Shown piece by piece: positions 1 to 8,626 of a DNA stretch of 64,000 bases. Both the position numbers and the translations under genes were made by a program. A model generated the notes under the pieces. It had not been told where the DNA came from, searched no databases, and saw only the letters and a program-made list of their open reading frames with translations. Each line of letters begins with the position of its first letter. Within the stretch, counting starts at the first letter, position 1. Location of the stretch: NCBI RefSeq assembly GCF_018599185.1, contig NZ_JAHFVL010000001.1, positions 248,001-312,000 of the forward strand. The letters are read 5' to 3'. The DNA is from Rhodanobacter sp. LX-99 (lineage in GTDB: Bacteria; Pseudomonadota; Gammaproteobacteria; Xanthomonadales; Rhodanobacteraceae).

Positions 1-1418
1 TCGGCTCGCGCCGCATGCTCGAACAGCGCATCCAGTCCGGCGAAGTCGAACTCAATAGCGCACCTGCCGAGATCGGCATGAGTGTCAAGGCTGGCGACCG
101 CGTGGTCATCGACGGCAAGCAGTTCGTCGTTGCCACCGACAGCCGCGACGACACCGAGGTGCTGATCTACCACAAGCCCGAAGGCGTGCTGACCACCCGC
201 GACGATCCCGACGGCCGCCCCACCGTGTTCGAACAGCTGCCGCGCCTGAAGGGCGCGCGCTGGGTCGCCGTGGGCCGGCTCGACATCAACACCACCGGCC
301 TGCTGCTGCTGACCACCGACGGCGAACTGGCCAACGGCCTGATGCACCCGAAGAGCGGCCTGGAGCGCGAATACCTGTGCCGCGTGCACGGCGAAGTGCC
401 GGACGAGATCATCGAGCGGCTGAAGGCCGGCGTGGAGCTGGAAGACGGCCCCGCCCGCTTCGACGAGATCGCCGTGATCAGCCGCGGCGGCAGCCACAGC
501 TGGTTCCGCGTGGTGATCCGCGAAGGCCGCAACCGCGAAGTGCGCCGCCTGTGGGATTCCCAGGGTTTCCTGGTCAGCCGCCTCAAGCGCATCCGCTACG
601 GCAAGATCGAGCTACCGCGCAACCTGCGCCGCGGCGAGTGCGAAGCGCTCGACGCGGAAAGCGTCAAGCAGCTGCGCCAGACCACCGGCCTCGGCGTGCC
701 GCAGCCGGTGCTGACGCTGAGCCCGGTGCTGCACCAGCGCCGTGCCAATCGCAGCGTCACCGAATACCGCCCCGAACGCGGCAGCAGCACCGCCTGGACC
801 GGCGGCCAGGACGAGGCGCGCGAACTGCGCGCCTACGACCGCATCCGCGAAGAACCCACCCGCGGCCGCAAGCCGCCGCGCCGCGACGGCAAGGAAGTCA
901 ACGGCAACCTGGTCCGCCCCGAACGTGGCGCAGCGGCCGGCCGGCACGGCGGCAAGGGTCGGCGCGTGGCGCCGGGCCAGGAACTACCGTCGGTGCGCAC
1001 CTGGTTCGCCGGCGAAAGCCGTGACGGCAGCAGTCGTCCCGGCGCACCGCGCGGGAACGCCGGCGGCGCGGCCGGCAATCGCCGTCCGGCGGGTGGCAAG
1101 TCGTTCGGCGCACGCAGCGGCGGTGAAGGCCGTGCTGCCGGCAGTCCGTACAGCGGCTTCGGCGGCGAGTCGCGTGGCCCCGGCCTGGGCGGCAACCGTG
1201 CACCGGGCAATCGTGGCGCTCGCCCGCAAGGCCAGGCCCAGGGCAATCGCGCGCATGGCAACCCGGCGCGGCCGCAGGGCCAGGGCCAAGGCGGCAATCG
1301 ACCCGGCGGCCGACCGCAGGGCCAGGGCGGCAACCGCCCGCAAGGCGGCGCTCGTCATGGCGGTCCGGCCGGTGGTCGTCCGCCGGGTCGTGGCGGCAAC
1401 CGGTCGGGCAATCGCTGA
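1..1418 (+). CDS. rluB: 23S rRNA pseudouridine synthase, RluB family (5' partial)
   Basis: RluB-type enzyme that converts a uridine of 23S rRNA to pseudouridine. The reading frame is open to the left window edge: the codons before the first ATG at 15 read G-S-R-R, which is the usual start of the S4 RNA-binding domain (GLGSRRE), so the true start lies outside the window. The catalytic motif GRLDINTTGLLLL, with its Asp, is near residue 95 of the visible part. The family core ends around residue 250. After it comes a tail of roughly 200 residues rich in Arg, Gly, Asn, Gln and Pro, with RGGN-like and PQGQ-like repeats. Family assignment is firm; the exact paralogue (RluB rather than RluE or RluF) is inferred from the conserved core. 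Confidence 0.9.
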   Translation, partial: GSRRMLEQRIQSGEVELNSAPAEIGMSVKAGDRVVIDGKQFVVATDSRDDTEVLIYHKPEGVLTTRDDPDGRPTVFEQLPRLKGARWVAVGRLDINTTGLLLLTTDGELANGLMHPKSGLEREYLCRVHGEVPDEIIERLKAGVELEDGPARFDEIAVISRGGSHSWFRVVIREGRNREVRRLWDSQGFLVSRLKRIRYGKIELPRNLRRGECEALDAESVKQLRQTTGLGVPQPVLTLSPVLHQRRANRSVTEYRPERGSSTAWTGGQDEARELRAYDRIREEPTRGRKPPRRDGKEVNGNLVRPERGAAAGRHGGKGRRVAPGQELPSVRTWFAGESRDGSSRPGAPRGNAGGAAGNRRPAGGKSFGARSGGEGRAAGSPYSGFGGESRGPGLGGNRAPGNRGARPQGQAQGNRAHGNPARPQGQGQGGNRPGGRPQGQGGNRPQGGARHGGPAGGRPPGRGGNRSGNR

Positions 1419-1450
1419 GCCCCGGCCCGACCATGGAGAGTGATTGAACG

Positions 1451-1795
1451 ATGGTGCGCATCTACCACAACAACCGTTGCTCCAAGTCGCGCGCCACGCT
1501 GGCGCTGCTGGAGGAACACGGCGGCGAAGTCGAGGTGGTCAACTACCTCGACACGCCGCCGAGCGCGGCCGAACTGGCCCAGTTGCTGAAGCAACTGGGG
1601 ATGACCGCGCGCCAACTGCTGCGCACCGGCGAGATGGAGTACCAGGCGCTCGGCCTGGACAACCCCGCACTCGACGACGCTGCCCTGATCGCCGCGATGG
1701 TGGCGCACCCGAAGCTGATCGAACGTCCGATCGTCGTGGCCAACGGCAAGGCCGCACTCGGCCGTCCGCCGGAAGCGGTGCTGGCCATACTCTGA
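1451..1795 (+). CDS. arsC: ArsC/YfgD-family glutaredoxin-dependent reductase
   Basis: A 114-residue thioredoxin-fold protein of the ArsC family. It is closest in pattern to E. coli YfgD: an N-terminal IYHNNRCSKSRATL motif holds the single active-site Cys (C10), and the end has the RPIVVANGKA...GRPPE motif. Arsenate reduction with glutathione and glutaredoxin is the family activity, but YfgD members are poorly characterised and there is no ars operon here. It lies 32 bp after the rluB stop and ends just before a strong bidirectional terminator. The start at 1451 is the only in-frame ATG that keeps the N-terminal beta strand. Confidence 0.85.
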   Translation: MVRIYHNNRCSKSRATLALLEEHGGEVEVVNYLDTPPSAAELAQLLKQLGMTARQLLRTGEMEYQALGLDNPALDDAALIAAMVAHPKLIERPIVVANGKAALGRPPEAVLAIL

Positions 1796-1814
1796 GCCGA
1801 CGTGAGTTCCCGAC

Positions 1815-1842
1815 AAAAAAGCCGCCCATGAGCGGCTTTTTT
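1815..1842. terminator. Bidirectional rho-independent terminator
   Basis: A hairpin with stem GCCGC/GCGGC is flanked by an A6 run on the left and a T6 run on the right. It can therefore terminate both the rightward arsC transcript and the leftward omega-amidase transcript. Confidence 0.9.
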
Positions 1843-1861
1843 GTCCACGCTGAAGGGTGGA

Positions 1862-2677
1862 TCAACCCGGATCGAGCGAGAACGCGTCGGCGTCCATCCA
1901 CGCCGGGAAACGTTCGCGATGCGCCAGCAGCGGTGCCGGATCGAGCACGACGGTCACCACCTGCTCCTGCGCGCCCAGTTCCACCAGCGGTTCGCCGACC
2001 GGATCGATCACCGCGCTGTCGCCGGCGTAGGGGATCTCGTTGCCGTCCACGCCGACCCGGTTCACCCCGACCACGTAGCCGAGGTTCTCGATCGCCCGCG
2101 CGCGCAGCAGCGTGCGCCAGGGTTGCCGGCGCGGCGCCGGCCAGTTCGCCACGAACAACGCCAGGTCGTAATCCATGCCGCCACTGGCCGAAGCCAACCG
2201 GCGGTTGCGCAGCCACACCGGAAAGCGCAGGTCGTAGCAGACCTGCGGCAGGATGCGCCAACCCTTCAGTTCCACGACCAGGCGCTGGCTGCCGCTGCCG
2301 TAGCGGGTGTGCTCGCCGGCCATGCGGAACAGGTGGCGCTTGTCGTACTGCTCGAAGCTGCCGTCCGGCCGCACCCACAGCAGGCGGTTGTAGACGACGC
2401 CGTTTTCGCGGATCGCCAGGCTGCCGCAGATCACCGCGCCCACCTCGACCGCCAGCGCGCGCAGCCAGGCCACGCCCTCGCCGTCCATGCTGTCGGCGCT
2501 GGCCTGGATGTCGTTGCTGAAGCCGGACAGGAAGGTCTCCGGCAACACGATCAGATCGCTGCCGATGGCCTGGCGCACCAGCGCGCCGTAGTAGTCGCGA
2601 TTGGCCGGCGCGTCGTGCCAGCGGGTGGCGCCCTGCACCAGCGAGACCCTCAGGGGTTGCATGATCAGAGCCGGCAT
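1862..2677 (-). CDS. yafV: Omega-amidase, YafV/Nit2-like nitrilase family
   Basis: Carbon-nitrogen hydrolase that hydrolyses omega-amides of 2-oxo acids such as 2-oxoglutaramate, the by-product of glutamine transamination. The nitrilase Glu-Lys-Cys triad is visible: Glu in LPETFLSGF, Lys in YDKRHLFRMAGEH and Cys in PQVCYDLRFPVW. The last motif is typical of YafV. The chosen ATG at 2677 overlaps the end of the upstream aminotransferase by 13 bp and has a GGAG six bases before it; ATG 2662 is the alternative. Length is 271 residues, near the family norm. Translational coupling to the methionine aminotransferase fits the known omega-amidase/transaminase partnership in methionine salvage. Confidence 0.88.
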   Translation of the reverse strand: MPALIMQPLRVSLVQGATRWHDAPANRDYYGALVRQAIGSDLIVLPETFLSGFSNDIQASADSMDGEGVAWLRALAVEVGAVICGSLAIRENGVVYNRLLWVRPDGSFEQYDKRHLFRMAGEHTRYGSGSQRLVVELKGWRILPQVCYDLRFPVWLRNRRLASASGGMDYDLALFVANWPAPRRQPWRTLLRARAIENLGYVVGVNRVGVDGNEIPYAGDSAVIDPVGEPLVELGAQEQVVTVVLDPAPLLAHRERFPAWMDADAFSLDPG

Positions 2678-3810
2678 AGCCGCTCCGCCGCCACTTCCAT
2701 CGTGGCGTCGCTCTTGGCGAAACACAGCCGCAGCAGGCGCGTGTCCGGCGCGCGCTCATAAAACGGCGACAACGGAATCGCCGCCACGCCGGCGTGTTCG
2801 ACCAGCCACTTGCTGAAGGCCAGGTCGTCCTCGTCGCGGATGGCCGAATAATCGACCAGTTGGAAGTAACCGCCCGGCACGTCGAGCAGCCTGAAGCGCG
2901 ACGGCGCCAGCAGCGCGCGGAAGCGGTCGCGCTTGGCTTGGTAGAACGCCGGCAACTCCAGATAGTGCTGCGGCGTGCCGGCCATGAACTCGGCGAACGC
3001 CACCTGCGCGGGATGAAAGGTGCAGAACGTGAGGTACTGGTGCACCTTGCGGAACTCGGCGCTCAGCGCGGCCGGCGCCACCGCATAACCCACCTTCCAG
3101 CCGGTGCAGTGATAGGTCTTGCCGAACGAGGAGATCACGATGCTGCGCCCGGCCAGCTCCGGATGGCGCAGCACGCTCTCGTGCTGCGCGCCGTCGTAGA
3201 CGATGTGTTCGTACACCTCGTCGGACAACACCACGATGCCGGTATCGCGCACGATCGCCGCCAGCTCCTCCAGATCGGCCGACGACAGCACCGCGCCGGA
3301 CGGATTGTGCGGGCTGTTGATCATGATCATGCGCGTCTTCGGCGTCACCGCGTCGCGCACGCGCTGCCAGTCGATCGCGAACGCCGGCACGGTCAGCGGG
3401 ATGTGCACCGCGCGCGCGCCCTGCAGCTCGATCGCCGGCTCGTAGCAGTCGTAGGCAGGATCGAACACGATCACCTCCTCGCCCGCGCGCACCGTCGCGG
3501 CGATCGCCGCGAAGATCGCCTCGGTGGCGCCGGAGGTGAGCGTGATGTCGGTATCGACATTGAGCCTGCGGCCGTACAGCCGCTCGGTCTTCAGCACGAT
3601 CTGCTCGCGCAGGGCGGCGATGCCGTGCATCGGCGCGTACTGGTTGCGGCCTTCGTTCATGGCGCGGCTCAGCGCATCGCGCAGCCCCTGCGGCGGCTCG
3701 AAGTCGGGGAAACCCTGACCCAGGTTGACCGCCTTGTGCTCCAGCGCGAGCTGGCTCATCACGCTGAAGATGGTGGTGCCGACTTTGGGGAGTTTGGTAG
3801 CGATCATCAT
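2665..3810 (-). CDS. ybdL: Methionine aminotransferase, YbdL-like (PLP, class I/II)
   Basis: Pyridoxal-phosphate aminotransferase of the YbdL/kynurenine-aminotransferase type. It is expected to convert methionine or 4-methylthio-2-oxobutanoate, with glutamine or another amino acid as partner. Visible motifs are NLGQGFPDFEPP near the N-terminus, NSPHNPSGAV, and the PLP-lysine motif SSFGKTYHCTGWKVGY. Start 3810 (MMIATKLPK) is chosen because the longer frame to 3915 adds about 35 residues with no family similarity; ATG 3807 is equally possible. The 3' end overlaps the omega-amidase start, so the two probably form one transcription unit. Confidence 0.88.
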   Translation of the reverse strand: MMIATKLPKVGTTIFSVMSQLALEHKAVNLGQGFPDFEPPQGLRDALSRAMNEGRNQYAPMHGIAALREQIVLKTERLYGRRLNVDTDITLTSGATEAIFAAIAATVRAGEEVIVFDPAYDCYEPAIELQGARAVHIPLTVPAFAIDWQRVRDAVTPKTRMIMINSPHNPSGAVLSSADLEELAAIVRDTGIVVLSDEVYEHIVYDGAQHESVLRHPELAGRSIVISSFGKTYHCTGWKVGYAVAPAALSAEFRKVHQYLTFCTFHPAQVAFAEFMAGTPQHYLELPAFYQAKRDRFRALLAPSRFRLLDVPGGYFQLVDYSAIRDEDDLAFSKWLVEHAGVAAIPLSPFYERAPDTRLLRLCFAKSDATMEVAAERLCRL

Positions 3811-3868
3811 TTGGCCGTATAAATGTCCGTAAACCCGGCAGCGTACTGCATCGGGGCCACCGTGTGCA

Positions 3869-4843
3869 TCACGTCGAGGGAAGTTCATCCAGCGGGCGCT
3901 GCTTGCACTGCTCATGCTTCAGCAAGGTGGTGGCCGGCAGCCGCTCGGCCAGGAAGTCGACCAGCGCGCGTACGCCGGGCAGCATGCCGCGCCGGCTGGG
4001 GTAGACGAAATGCATGGTGCCCTCGGGCACGCTCCACTCCGGCAGCACCACCTCGAGTTCGCCGCGGGTGATCGCCGGCGCGCAGACGAACTCCGGCAGC
4101 AACGCCACGCCCATGCCGCGGCGGGCCGCCTCCAGCAGCACCGCGAAGTCGCCGGTGATCAGGCGCGCCTGCACCTCGACGTTGACCTGCTCGCCGTTCG
4201 CACCGATCAGTTCCCACACTTGCGCACCTTCGTGCTCGCGCATCGACAGTGCCGGCAGTTTGCCCAGTTCATCCGGCGTGGCCGGACGGCCCTGGGCTTT
4301 CAGCAAGGCGGGGCTGGCCACCAGCTTGGTACGCGACTGGCCGAATGTGCGGATCACCAGGTTCGCATCCGTGTCCAGCTTGCTGCGCACGCGGACCGCC
4401 AGATCGTAGCCCTCGCCGATCACGTCGACCCGGCGGTCGCTGGACAGCACGCGCACCTGCATCTTCGGGTACAGCGCGAGGAAATCCGGCAGCACGTACG
4501 CCAGCACCGTCTGCGCCAGCGACACCGGGCAGCTCAGGCGCACCATGCCGCGCGGCTCGGCGCGCAATTCGTCCACCGCGTCCTGCGCTGCCTGTGCCTC
4601 TTCCAGCACGGCGCGGCAATGCGTGTAGAAGCGCTCGCCGACCTCAGTCACCACGAAGCGCCTCGTGGTCCGCTGCAGCAGGCGCACGCCCAGCCGTTCC
4701 TCCAGCTGGGCCACGCGCTTGCTCAGGCGCGACTTCGGCACGCCCAGCGCGCGGCCGGCCGCGGAAAAACCGCCGTGCTCGACCACGGCGGCAAAGAAGT
4801 ACAGATCGTTGAGGTCCTGCAGGGCACCGCCCAATACGGTCAT
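3869..4843 (-). CDS. LysR-family transcriptional regulator (divergent from azoR)
   Basis: A LysR regulator of 324 residues. The N-terminal winged helix-turn-helix is clear ([31 protein letters not shown]), followed by the linker helix and a PBP2-type effector domain ([22 protein letters not shown]). ATG 4843 is preferred because GGAAACG precedes it; ATG 4855 would add four residues. It is transcribed away from azoR, with about 110 bp between the starts that carry an inverted repeat. By family logic it controls azoR and itself; the inducer is not predictable. Confidence 0.9.
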   Translation of the reverse strand: MTVLGGALQDLNDLYFFAAVVEHGGFSAAGRALGVPKSRLSKRVAQLEERLGVRLLQRTTRRFVVTEVGERFYTHCRAVLEEAQAAQDAVDELRAEPRGMVRLSCPVSLAQTVLAYVLPDFLALYPKMQVRVLSSDRRVDVIGEGYDLAVRVRSKLDTDANLVIRTFGQSRTKLVASPALLKAQGRPATPDELGKLPALSMREHEGAQVWELIGANGEQVNVEVQARLITGDFAVLLEAARRGMGVALLPEFVCAPAITRGELEVVLPEWSVPEGTMHFVYPSRRGMLPGVRALVDFLAERLPATTLLKHEQCKQRPLDELPST

Positions 4844-4862
4844 GATCGTTTCCATCAAAGAA

Positions 4863-4891
4863 CGATAAGTTCGATAACTGCCATCTTATCG
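4863..4891. promoter_or_regulatory. Putative LysR operator between lysR and azoR
   Basis: A perfect inverted repeat, CGATAAG at 4863-4869 and CTTATCG at 4885-4891, has half-sites 22 bp apart centre to centre, about two helical turns. A third CGATAA copy lies between them at 4872-4877. This is a typical layout for a LysR tetramer site in a divergent promoter. Confidence 0.6.
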
Positions 4892-4954
4892 AGGCATTGT
4901 TTCAAATATATCCTGATTCCATCGCCAATTGTTGGCCTGACCAGGAAGCTTTCC

Positions 4955-5539
4955 ATGAAACTCTTGCATATCGATTCCAGCGCGCTGGGTGGTTATTCGG
5001 TGTCGCGCCAGCTGACCGCCGATATCGTAGCCGAGCTGAAGCGCGCCACACCCGGCCTCACCATCCGCTATCACGATCTGGCCGCACAGCCGCTGCCGCA
5101 CTGGACCCCGGTGGCCGACGCCAGCGACCCCGCCGCCGTGCTGGGCACCGAAATGCTGGAAGAGTTCCTTGCCGCCGACATGGTGGTGATCGGCGCGCCG
5201 ATGTACAACTTCGCGATCTCCAGCCAGCTCAAGGCGTGGCTCGACCGCATCCTGGTTGCCGGCAAGACCTTCCGCTACACGGCGAACGGCCCCGAGGGCC
5301 TGGCCGGCGGCAAGCGGGTGATCATTGCCTCCAGCCGCGGCGGCTTCTACGGCAAGGACACGCCTGCCGCCGCGATGGACTTCCAGGAACCCTACCTGCG
5401 TGCGGCATTTGCCTTCATCGGCATCGACGACGTCGAGTTCGTGCGCGCCGAAGGCATCGCGATCGGCGACGAGCAGAAGGCTGCGGCGCTGAAGTCCGCG
5501 CGCAGCGCGATCGGGACGCTGGTCGCCAAGGCGGCCTGA
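4955..5539 (+). CDS. azoR: FMN-dependent NADH:quinone oxidoreductase / azoreductase
   Basis: Flavodoxin-fold AzoR of 194 residues that reduces quinones and azo compounds with NADH and FMN. It begins [18 protein letters not shown], the phosphate-binding loop of the family, and carries the FMN motifs [19 protein letters not shown] and SSRGGFYG. The start at 4955 has AGGA about a dozen bases upstream; the open frame continues far upstream but without family similarity. The divergent LysR gene is its likely regulator, perhaps responding to quinones or electrophiles (inference). Confidence 0.93.
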   Translation: MKLLHIDSSALGGYSVSRQLTADIVAELKRATPGLTIRYHDLAAQPLPHWTPVADASDPAAVLGTEMLEEFLAADMVVIGAPMYNFAISSQLKAWLDRILVAGKTFRYTANGPEGLAGGKRVIIASSRGGFYGKDTPAAAMDFQEPYLRAAFAFIGIDDVEFVRAEGIAIGDEQKAAALKSARSAIGTLVAKAA

Positions 5540-5680
5540 TCCACCCTGCCCCCGGGCGAACGCCCTCTTCCTGCTGAAGAGGGCGTTTGCGTCACGCGGC
5601 GGGCGAGCCGCGACCGCCCTGCTGGAAAAACCGCGCACGGACCGACACACTGCGGATTCATCCGTCACGGGAATCCGCGC

Positions 5681-7348
5681 ATGAAACACTCGCTACGCCT
5701 GTCCCTGCTCGCCCTGCTGGCGCTGGCGCCGGCCGTGCAGGCCGCCGACCTGCTGGTCGACAACGTCAACGGCTACACACTGGACAGCCACGGCAAGCTG
5801 CAGCATTTCCAGGCGCTGCTGGTCGACCAGGGCAAGGTGGTCGCCACCGGCAACCATGCCGAACTGGCCAGCCGCGCCGGCGACGCCAAGGTGATCGACG
5901 GCCACGGCAAGACCCTGCTGCCCGGCCTGATCGACGCCCACGGCCACGTGCTGGAGCTCGGCTACGCACGCAACAACGTCGACCTTGTCGGCACGAAGTC
6001 GCTGGACGAGGCGCTGGCGAAAGTGAAAGCCTACGCGGCGGCGCACCCCGAGGCGAAGTGGATCCTCGGCAGCGGCTGGAACCAGGAGATCTGGAAGCTC
6101 GGCCGCTTTCCTACCGCGAAGGAACTCGACACCGCGGTCGCCGACCGCCCGGTCTGGCTGAGCCGCGTCGACGGCCACGCCGGTTGGGCCAACAGCGCCG
6201 CCATCAAGCTGGCCGGGGTCGACAAAGCCAGCAAGGATCCCAGCGGTGGACGCATCGAACGCGATGCCGGCGGCAATCCCGCCGGCGTCTTCGTCGACGG
6301 CGCCACCGCGCTGATCAACGCGAAGGTGCCGCCGCCGACCCCGCAGCAGAAGGTCGCCGCGCTGGATACCGCGCTGGCCGAGATGGCCAGCGTCGGCCTC
6401 ACCGGCGTCGGCGACGCCGGCATCGACCTGGCCAACTACGAGCTGTACCGGCAGTACGCCGACCAGCACAAGCTGACTGCGCGCATCTACGCGATGATCC
6501 TGGGCACCGGCGACGACTTCGACACGATCAGCAAGGACGGCCCGCTGATCGGCTACGGCAACGACTTTCTCACGGTGCGCGCAGTCAAGCTGTTCGCCGA
6601 CGGCGCACTGGGCAGCCGCGGCGCGGCGATGCTCGCGCCCTACTCCGACGATCCGCACAACCGTGGCCTGCTGTTCCTGAAGCCTGCAGAACTGACCGCG
6701 GACATCGGCAAGGCGCTGGGCAAGGGCTACCAGGTCGCCATCCACGCGATCGGCGACCACGCCAACCGCGAAGTGCTGGACAGCTACGCGGCAGCCTACA
6801 AGGCCCACCCCGACGGCATCGCTTTGCGCAACCGGGTCGAGCACGCGCAGATCGTCTCGCTCGTGGACATCCCGCGCTTCGTGCCGCTCAAGCTGATCGC
6901 CTCGATGCAACCGACCCACGCCACCTCCGACATGAACATGGCGGAAGACCGCATCGGCCACGAGCGGATCAAGGGTGCCTACGCCTGGCAGCGCTTCCTC
7001 AAGCAGGGCACGATCGTCGCCGGCGGCTCGGATTTCCCGGTGGAATCGCCGAACCCGTTCTACGGACTGTACTCGGCGATCACCCGCGAGGATCACGCCG
7101 GCCAGCCGCCGGGCGGCTGGTACCCGGACCAGGACATGACGCCGGCCGAGGCGCTACGCGCGTTCACCCTCGATGCGGCTTACGCGGAGCATGCGGAAAA
7201 GACCCTGGGCACATTGGAGCCGGGCAAGTGGGCCGACTTCATCCTGATCGACCACGATATCTTCAAGGACCCCGCGAGCAAGATCTGGGAGACGAAGGTG
7301 CTGCAGACCTGGGTCGGCGGCAAGCAGGTGTACGCGGCGAAGGATTGA
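5681..7348 (+). CDS. Exported metal-dependent amidohydrolase, YtcJ-like
   Basis: A 555-residue amidohydrolase of the YtcJ-like (amidohydrolase 3) group. A Sec signal peptide (KHSLRLSLLALLALAPAVQA) is followed by the mature start ADLLVDNV. The metal-binding HxH is H87/H89 in LIDAHGHVLELG; later conserved features include AIHAIGDHANRE and GGSDFPVESPNPFYG near the C-terminal metal Asp. The substrate is unknown; many relatives are annotated as exported N-substituted amide or imide hydrolases. It stands alone and is followed by its own terminator. Confidence 0.88.
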   Translation: MKHSLRLSLLALLALAPAVQAADLLVDNVNGYTLDSHGKLQHFQALLVDQGKVVATGNHAELASRAGDAKVIDGHGKTLLPGLIDAHGHVLELGYARNNVDLVGTKSLDEALAKVKAYAAAHPEAKWILGSGWNQEIWKLGRFPTAKELDTAVADRPVWLSRVDGHAGWANSAAIKLAGVDKASKDPSGGRIERDAGGNPAGVFVDGATALINAKVPPPTPQQKVAALDTALAEMASVGLTGVGDAGIDLANYELYRQYADQHKLTARIYAMILGTGDDFDTISKDGPLIGYGNDFLTVRAVKLFADGALGSRGAAMLAPYSDDPHNRGLLFLKPAELTADIGKALGKGYQVAIHAIGDHANREVLDSYAAAYKAHPDGIALRNRVEHAQIVSLVDIPRFVPLKLIASMQPTHATSDMNMAEDRIGHERIKGAYAWQRFLKQGTIVAGGSDFPVESPNPFYGLYSAITREDHAGQPPGGWYPDQDMTPAEALRAFTLDAAYAEHAEKTLGTLEPGKWADFILIDHDIFKDPASKIWETKVLQTWVGGKQVYAAKD

Positions 7349-7373
7349 ACGCGCAATATTGGAGACCACAGAG

Positions 7374-7395
7374 GCCGGCTGCGAAGCCGGCTTTT
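7374..7395 (+). terminator. Rho-independent terminator after amidohydrolase
   Basis: Stem GCCGGCT/AGCCGGC with a GCGA loop is followed by TTTT, 25 bp after the stop codon. Confidence 0.8.
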
Positions 7396-7420
7396 GTGTC
7401 GATGCAAGCCGCGAGCGGGC

Positions 7421-7567
7421 CCTTCGACTTCCTCGCTCCTCAAAGCCGCAGCCATCCATGGCCGCTCCCCGCGTGCGCTGCGCTACGCTCAGGGCGAACG
7501 GGTCACCGTTGCCGCCACCCTCCACCGTTCACCCTGAGCGTAGCCGCGCAGCGGCGAAGTCGAAGGG
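7421..7567. repeat. REP-like inverted repeat pair
   Basis: A block starting CCTTCGACTTC and ending TACGCTCAGGGCGAACG at 7500 faces an inverse block at 7526-7567 (CGTTCACCCTGAGCG...AAGTCGAAGGG). The second unit is nearly identical over 42 bp to the unit at 13432-13473, so this is a dispersed intergenic repeat of the genome. Confidence 0.8.
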
Positions 7568-7576
7568 CCGCTCGGC

Positions 7577-8362
7577 CTAGATCGTCGAAGTCTTGCCGCC
7601 GTCCATCGGGATGATCGCGCCGGTGACGTAGCTGGCGCGCGCCGAGGCCAGGAACACCGCCACGTCGGCGATCTCCGCGGGCTCGGCCATGCGGCCCAGC
7701 GGAATATCGGCGAGCTGCGCGGTCAGCAGCTCCTCGCGTGGCCGTCCGCTGGCACGGACCGCCGCATCCAGGCCCTCGTCGACCCGACCGGTGCGGGTGA
7801 TGCCGGGGTTGATCGCATTCACCCGCACGCCCTTGCCGGCATAGGCATTCGCATAGCCCACCGTGGCCAGCATCAGGGCGGCGTTCGCCGCGCCGCCGCC
7901 GATGTGCTGCGGATTGGCCTGGCGGCCGCCCTGCCCGATCACGTTGACGATGCTGCCACTGCCACGCGCACCCATGCGGCGGATCACCGGGTCGATCGCG
8001 TGCATGTAGCTGAAGTACTTCGCCTGCATCGCCGCCTGCATCGCGGCGGCATCCAGCTCATCCGGCGGCGCGCGGCGCGCGGCTCCGGCGCAGTTGACCA
8101 GCACGTCGACCGGACCATGGTCGCGTTCGATGCGCTCCATGACCAGTTGTGCCGCCACGCTGTCCTTCAGGTCGGCCGGTTGCGCCGTCATCGCCAGGCC
8201 GAGCGATTCGAGCTGCTGCTGCGCGGCGCGCAGGTTCGCCGGATCGCGCGAAACACCGACCACCTTCGCCCCCTCGCGTGCAAACGCGATCGCACAGGCC
8301 AGGCCGATGCCCTTGCTGGCGCCGGTGACCACCACGACCCGGTCGAGCAATTCGAGATCCAT
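7577..8362 (-). CDS. Divergent short-chain dehydrogenase/reductase family protein
   Basis: A 261-residue Rossmann-fold SDR. The cofactor motif TGASKGIG (residues 13-20), VNCAG (89-93) and the C-terminal GAIIPMDGG are normal. The catalytic region is not: where Tyr-x-x-x-Lys is expected, the sequence is HIGGGAANAAL, giving Gly at the Tyr position and Asn at the Lys position. The usual catalytic Ser is also missing (NVIGQGG). The start is MDLELLDRVVVVTG at 8362, because the extended frame to 8548 adds low-complexity sequence that crosses a palindromic repeat. Substrate is unknown; it may use a different mechanism or only bind cofactor. Confidence 0.85.
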   Translation of the reverse strand: MDLELLDRVVVVTGASKGIGLACAIAFAREGAKVVGVSRDPANLRAAQQQLESLGLAMTAQPADLKDSVAAQLVMERIERDHGPVDVLVNCAGAARRAPPDELDAAAMQAAMQAKYFSYMHAIDPVIRRMGARGSGSIVNVIGQGGRQANPQHIGGGAANAALMLATVGYANAYAGKGVRVNAINPGITRTGRVDEGLDAAVRASGRPREELLTAQLADIPLGRMAEPAEIADVAVFLASARASYVTGAIIPMDGGKTSTI

Positions 8363-8434
8363 GCCTGCCTCCGCGTGACTGATATCCGCGCATTGAACCA
8401 TGTTCGCCAAAGGCCGCGGGATGACGCCGGCCCA

Positions 8435-8482
8435 CGCTGCATGCCACATCCGCGGCGGCCGCCGCGGATGTGGCATGCAGCG
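8435..8482. repeat. 48-bp perfect palindrome
   Basis: Every base from 8435 to 8458 pairs with 8482 back to 8459 with no loop or mismatch; the centre is GGCGGCCGCC. It lies between the divergent SDR and the small exported-peptide operon. It could form a cruciform or serve as a hairpin; no T-run follows. Confidence 0.85.
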
Positions 8483-8556
8483 GCAGCTACCGGGCCGTCG
8501 GGCCGTCGCCTGACCATATAGGCCATCAGTCATGTTGCGAAATCGCATTTCGCCTA

Positions 8557-8596
8557 TTGACGGCTCAAAGTTCAGTGTTATAGTTAACTACAACAC
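8557..8596 (+). promoter_or_regulatory. Promoter with overlapping YtrA-type operator
   Basis: A sigma-70-like promoter has -35 TTGACG (8557-8562), a 16-bp spacer and -10 TATAGT (8579-8584). An imperfect palindrome covers the -10: the left half GTGTTATAGTT (8575-8585) matches the complement of the right half AACTACAACAC (8586-8596) at 10 of 11 positions. A strong AAGGAGG ribosome site (8614-8620) precedes the start at 8627. The arrangement fits autorepression by the GntR/YtrA protein encoded two genes downstream. Confidence 0.7.
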
Positions 8597-8626
8597 CACT
8601 CAACGAGGTCACTAAGGAGGCCCGTC

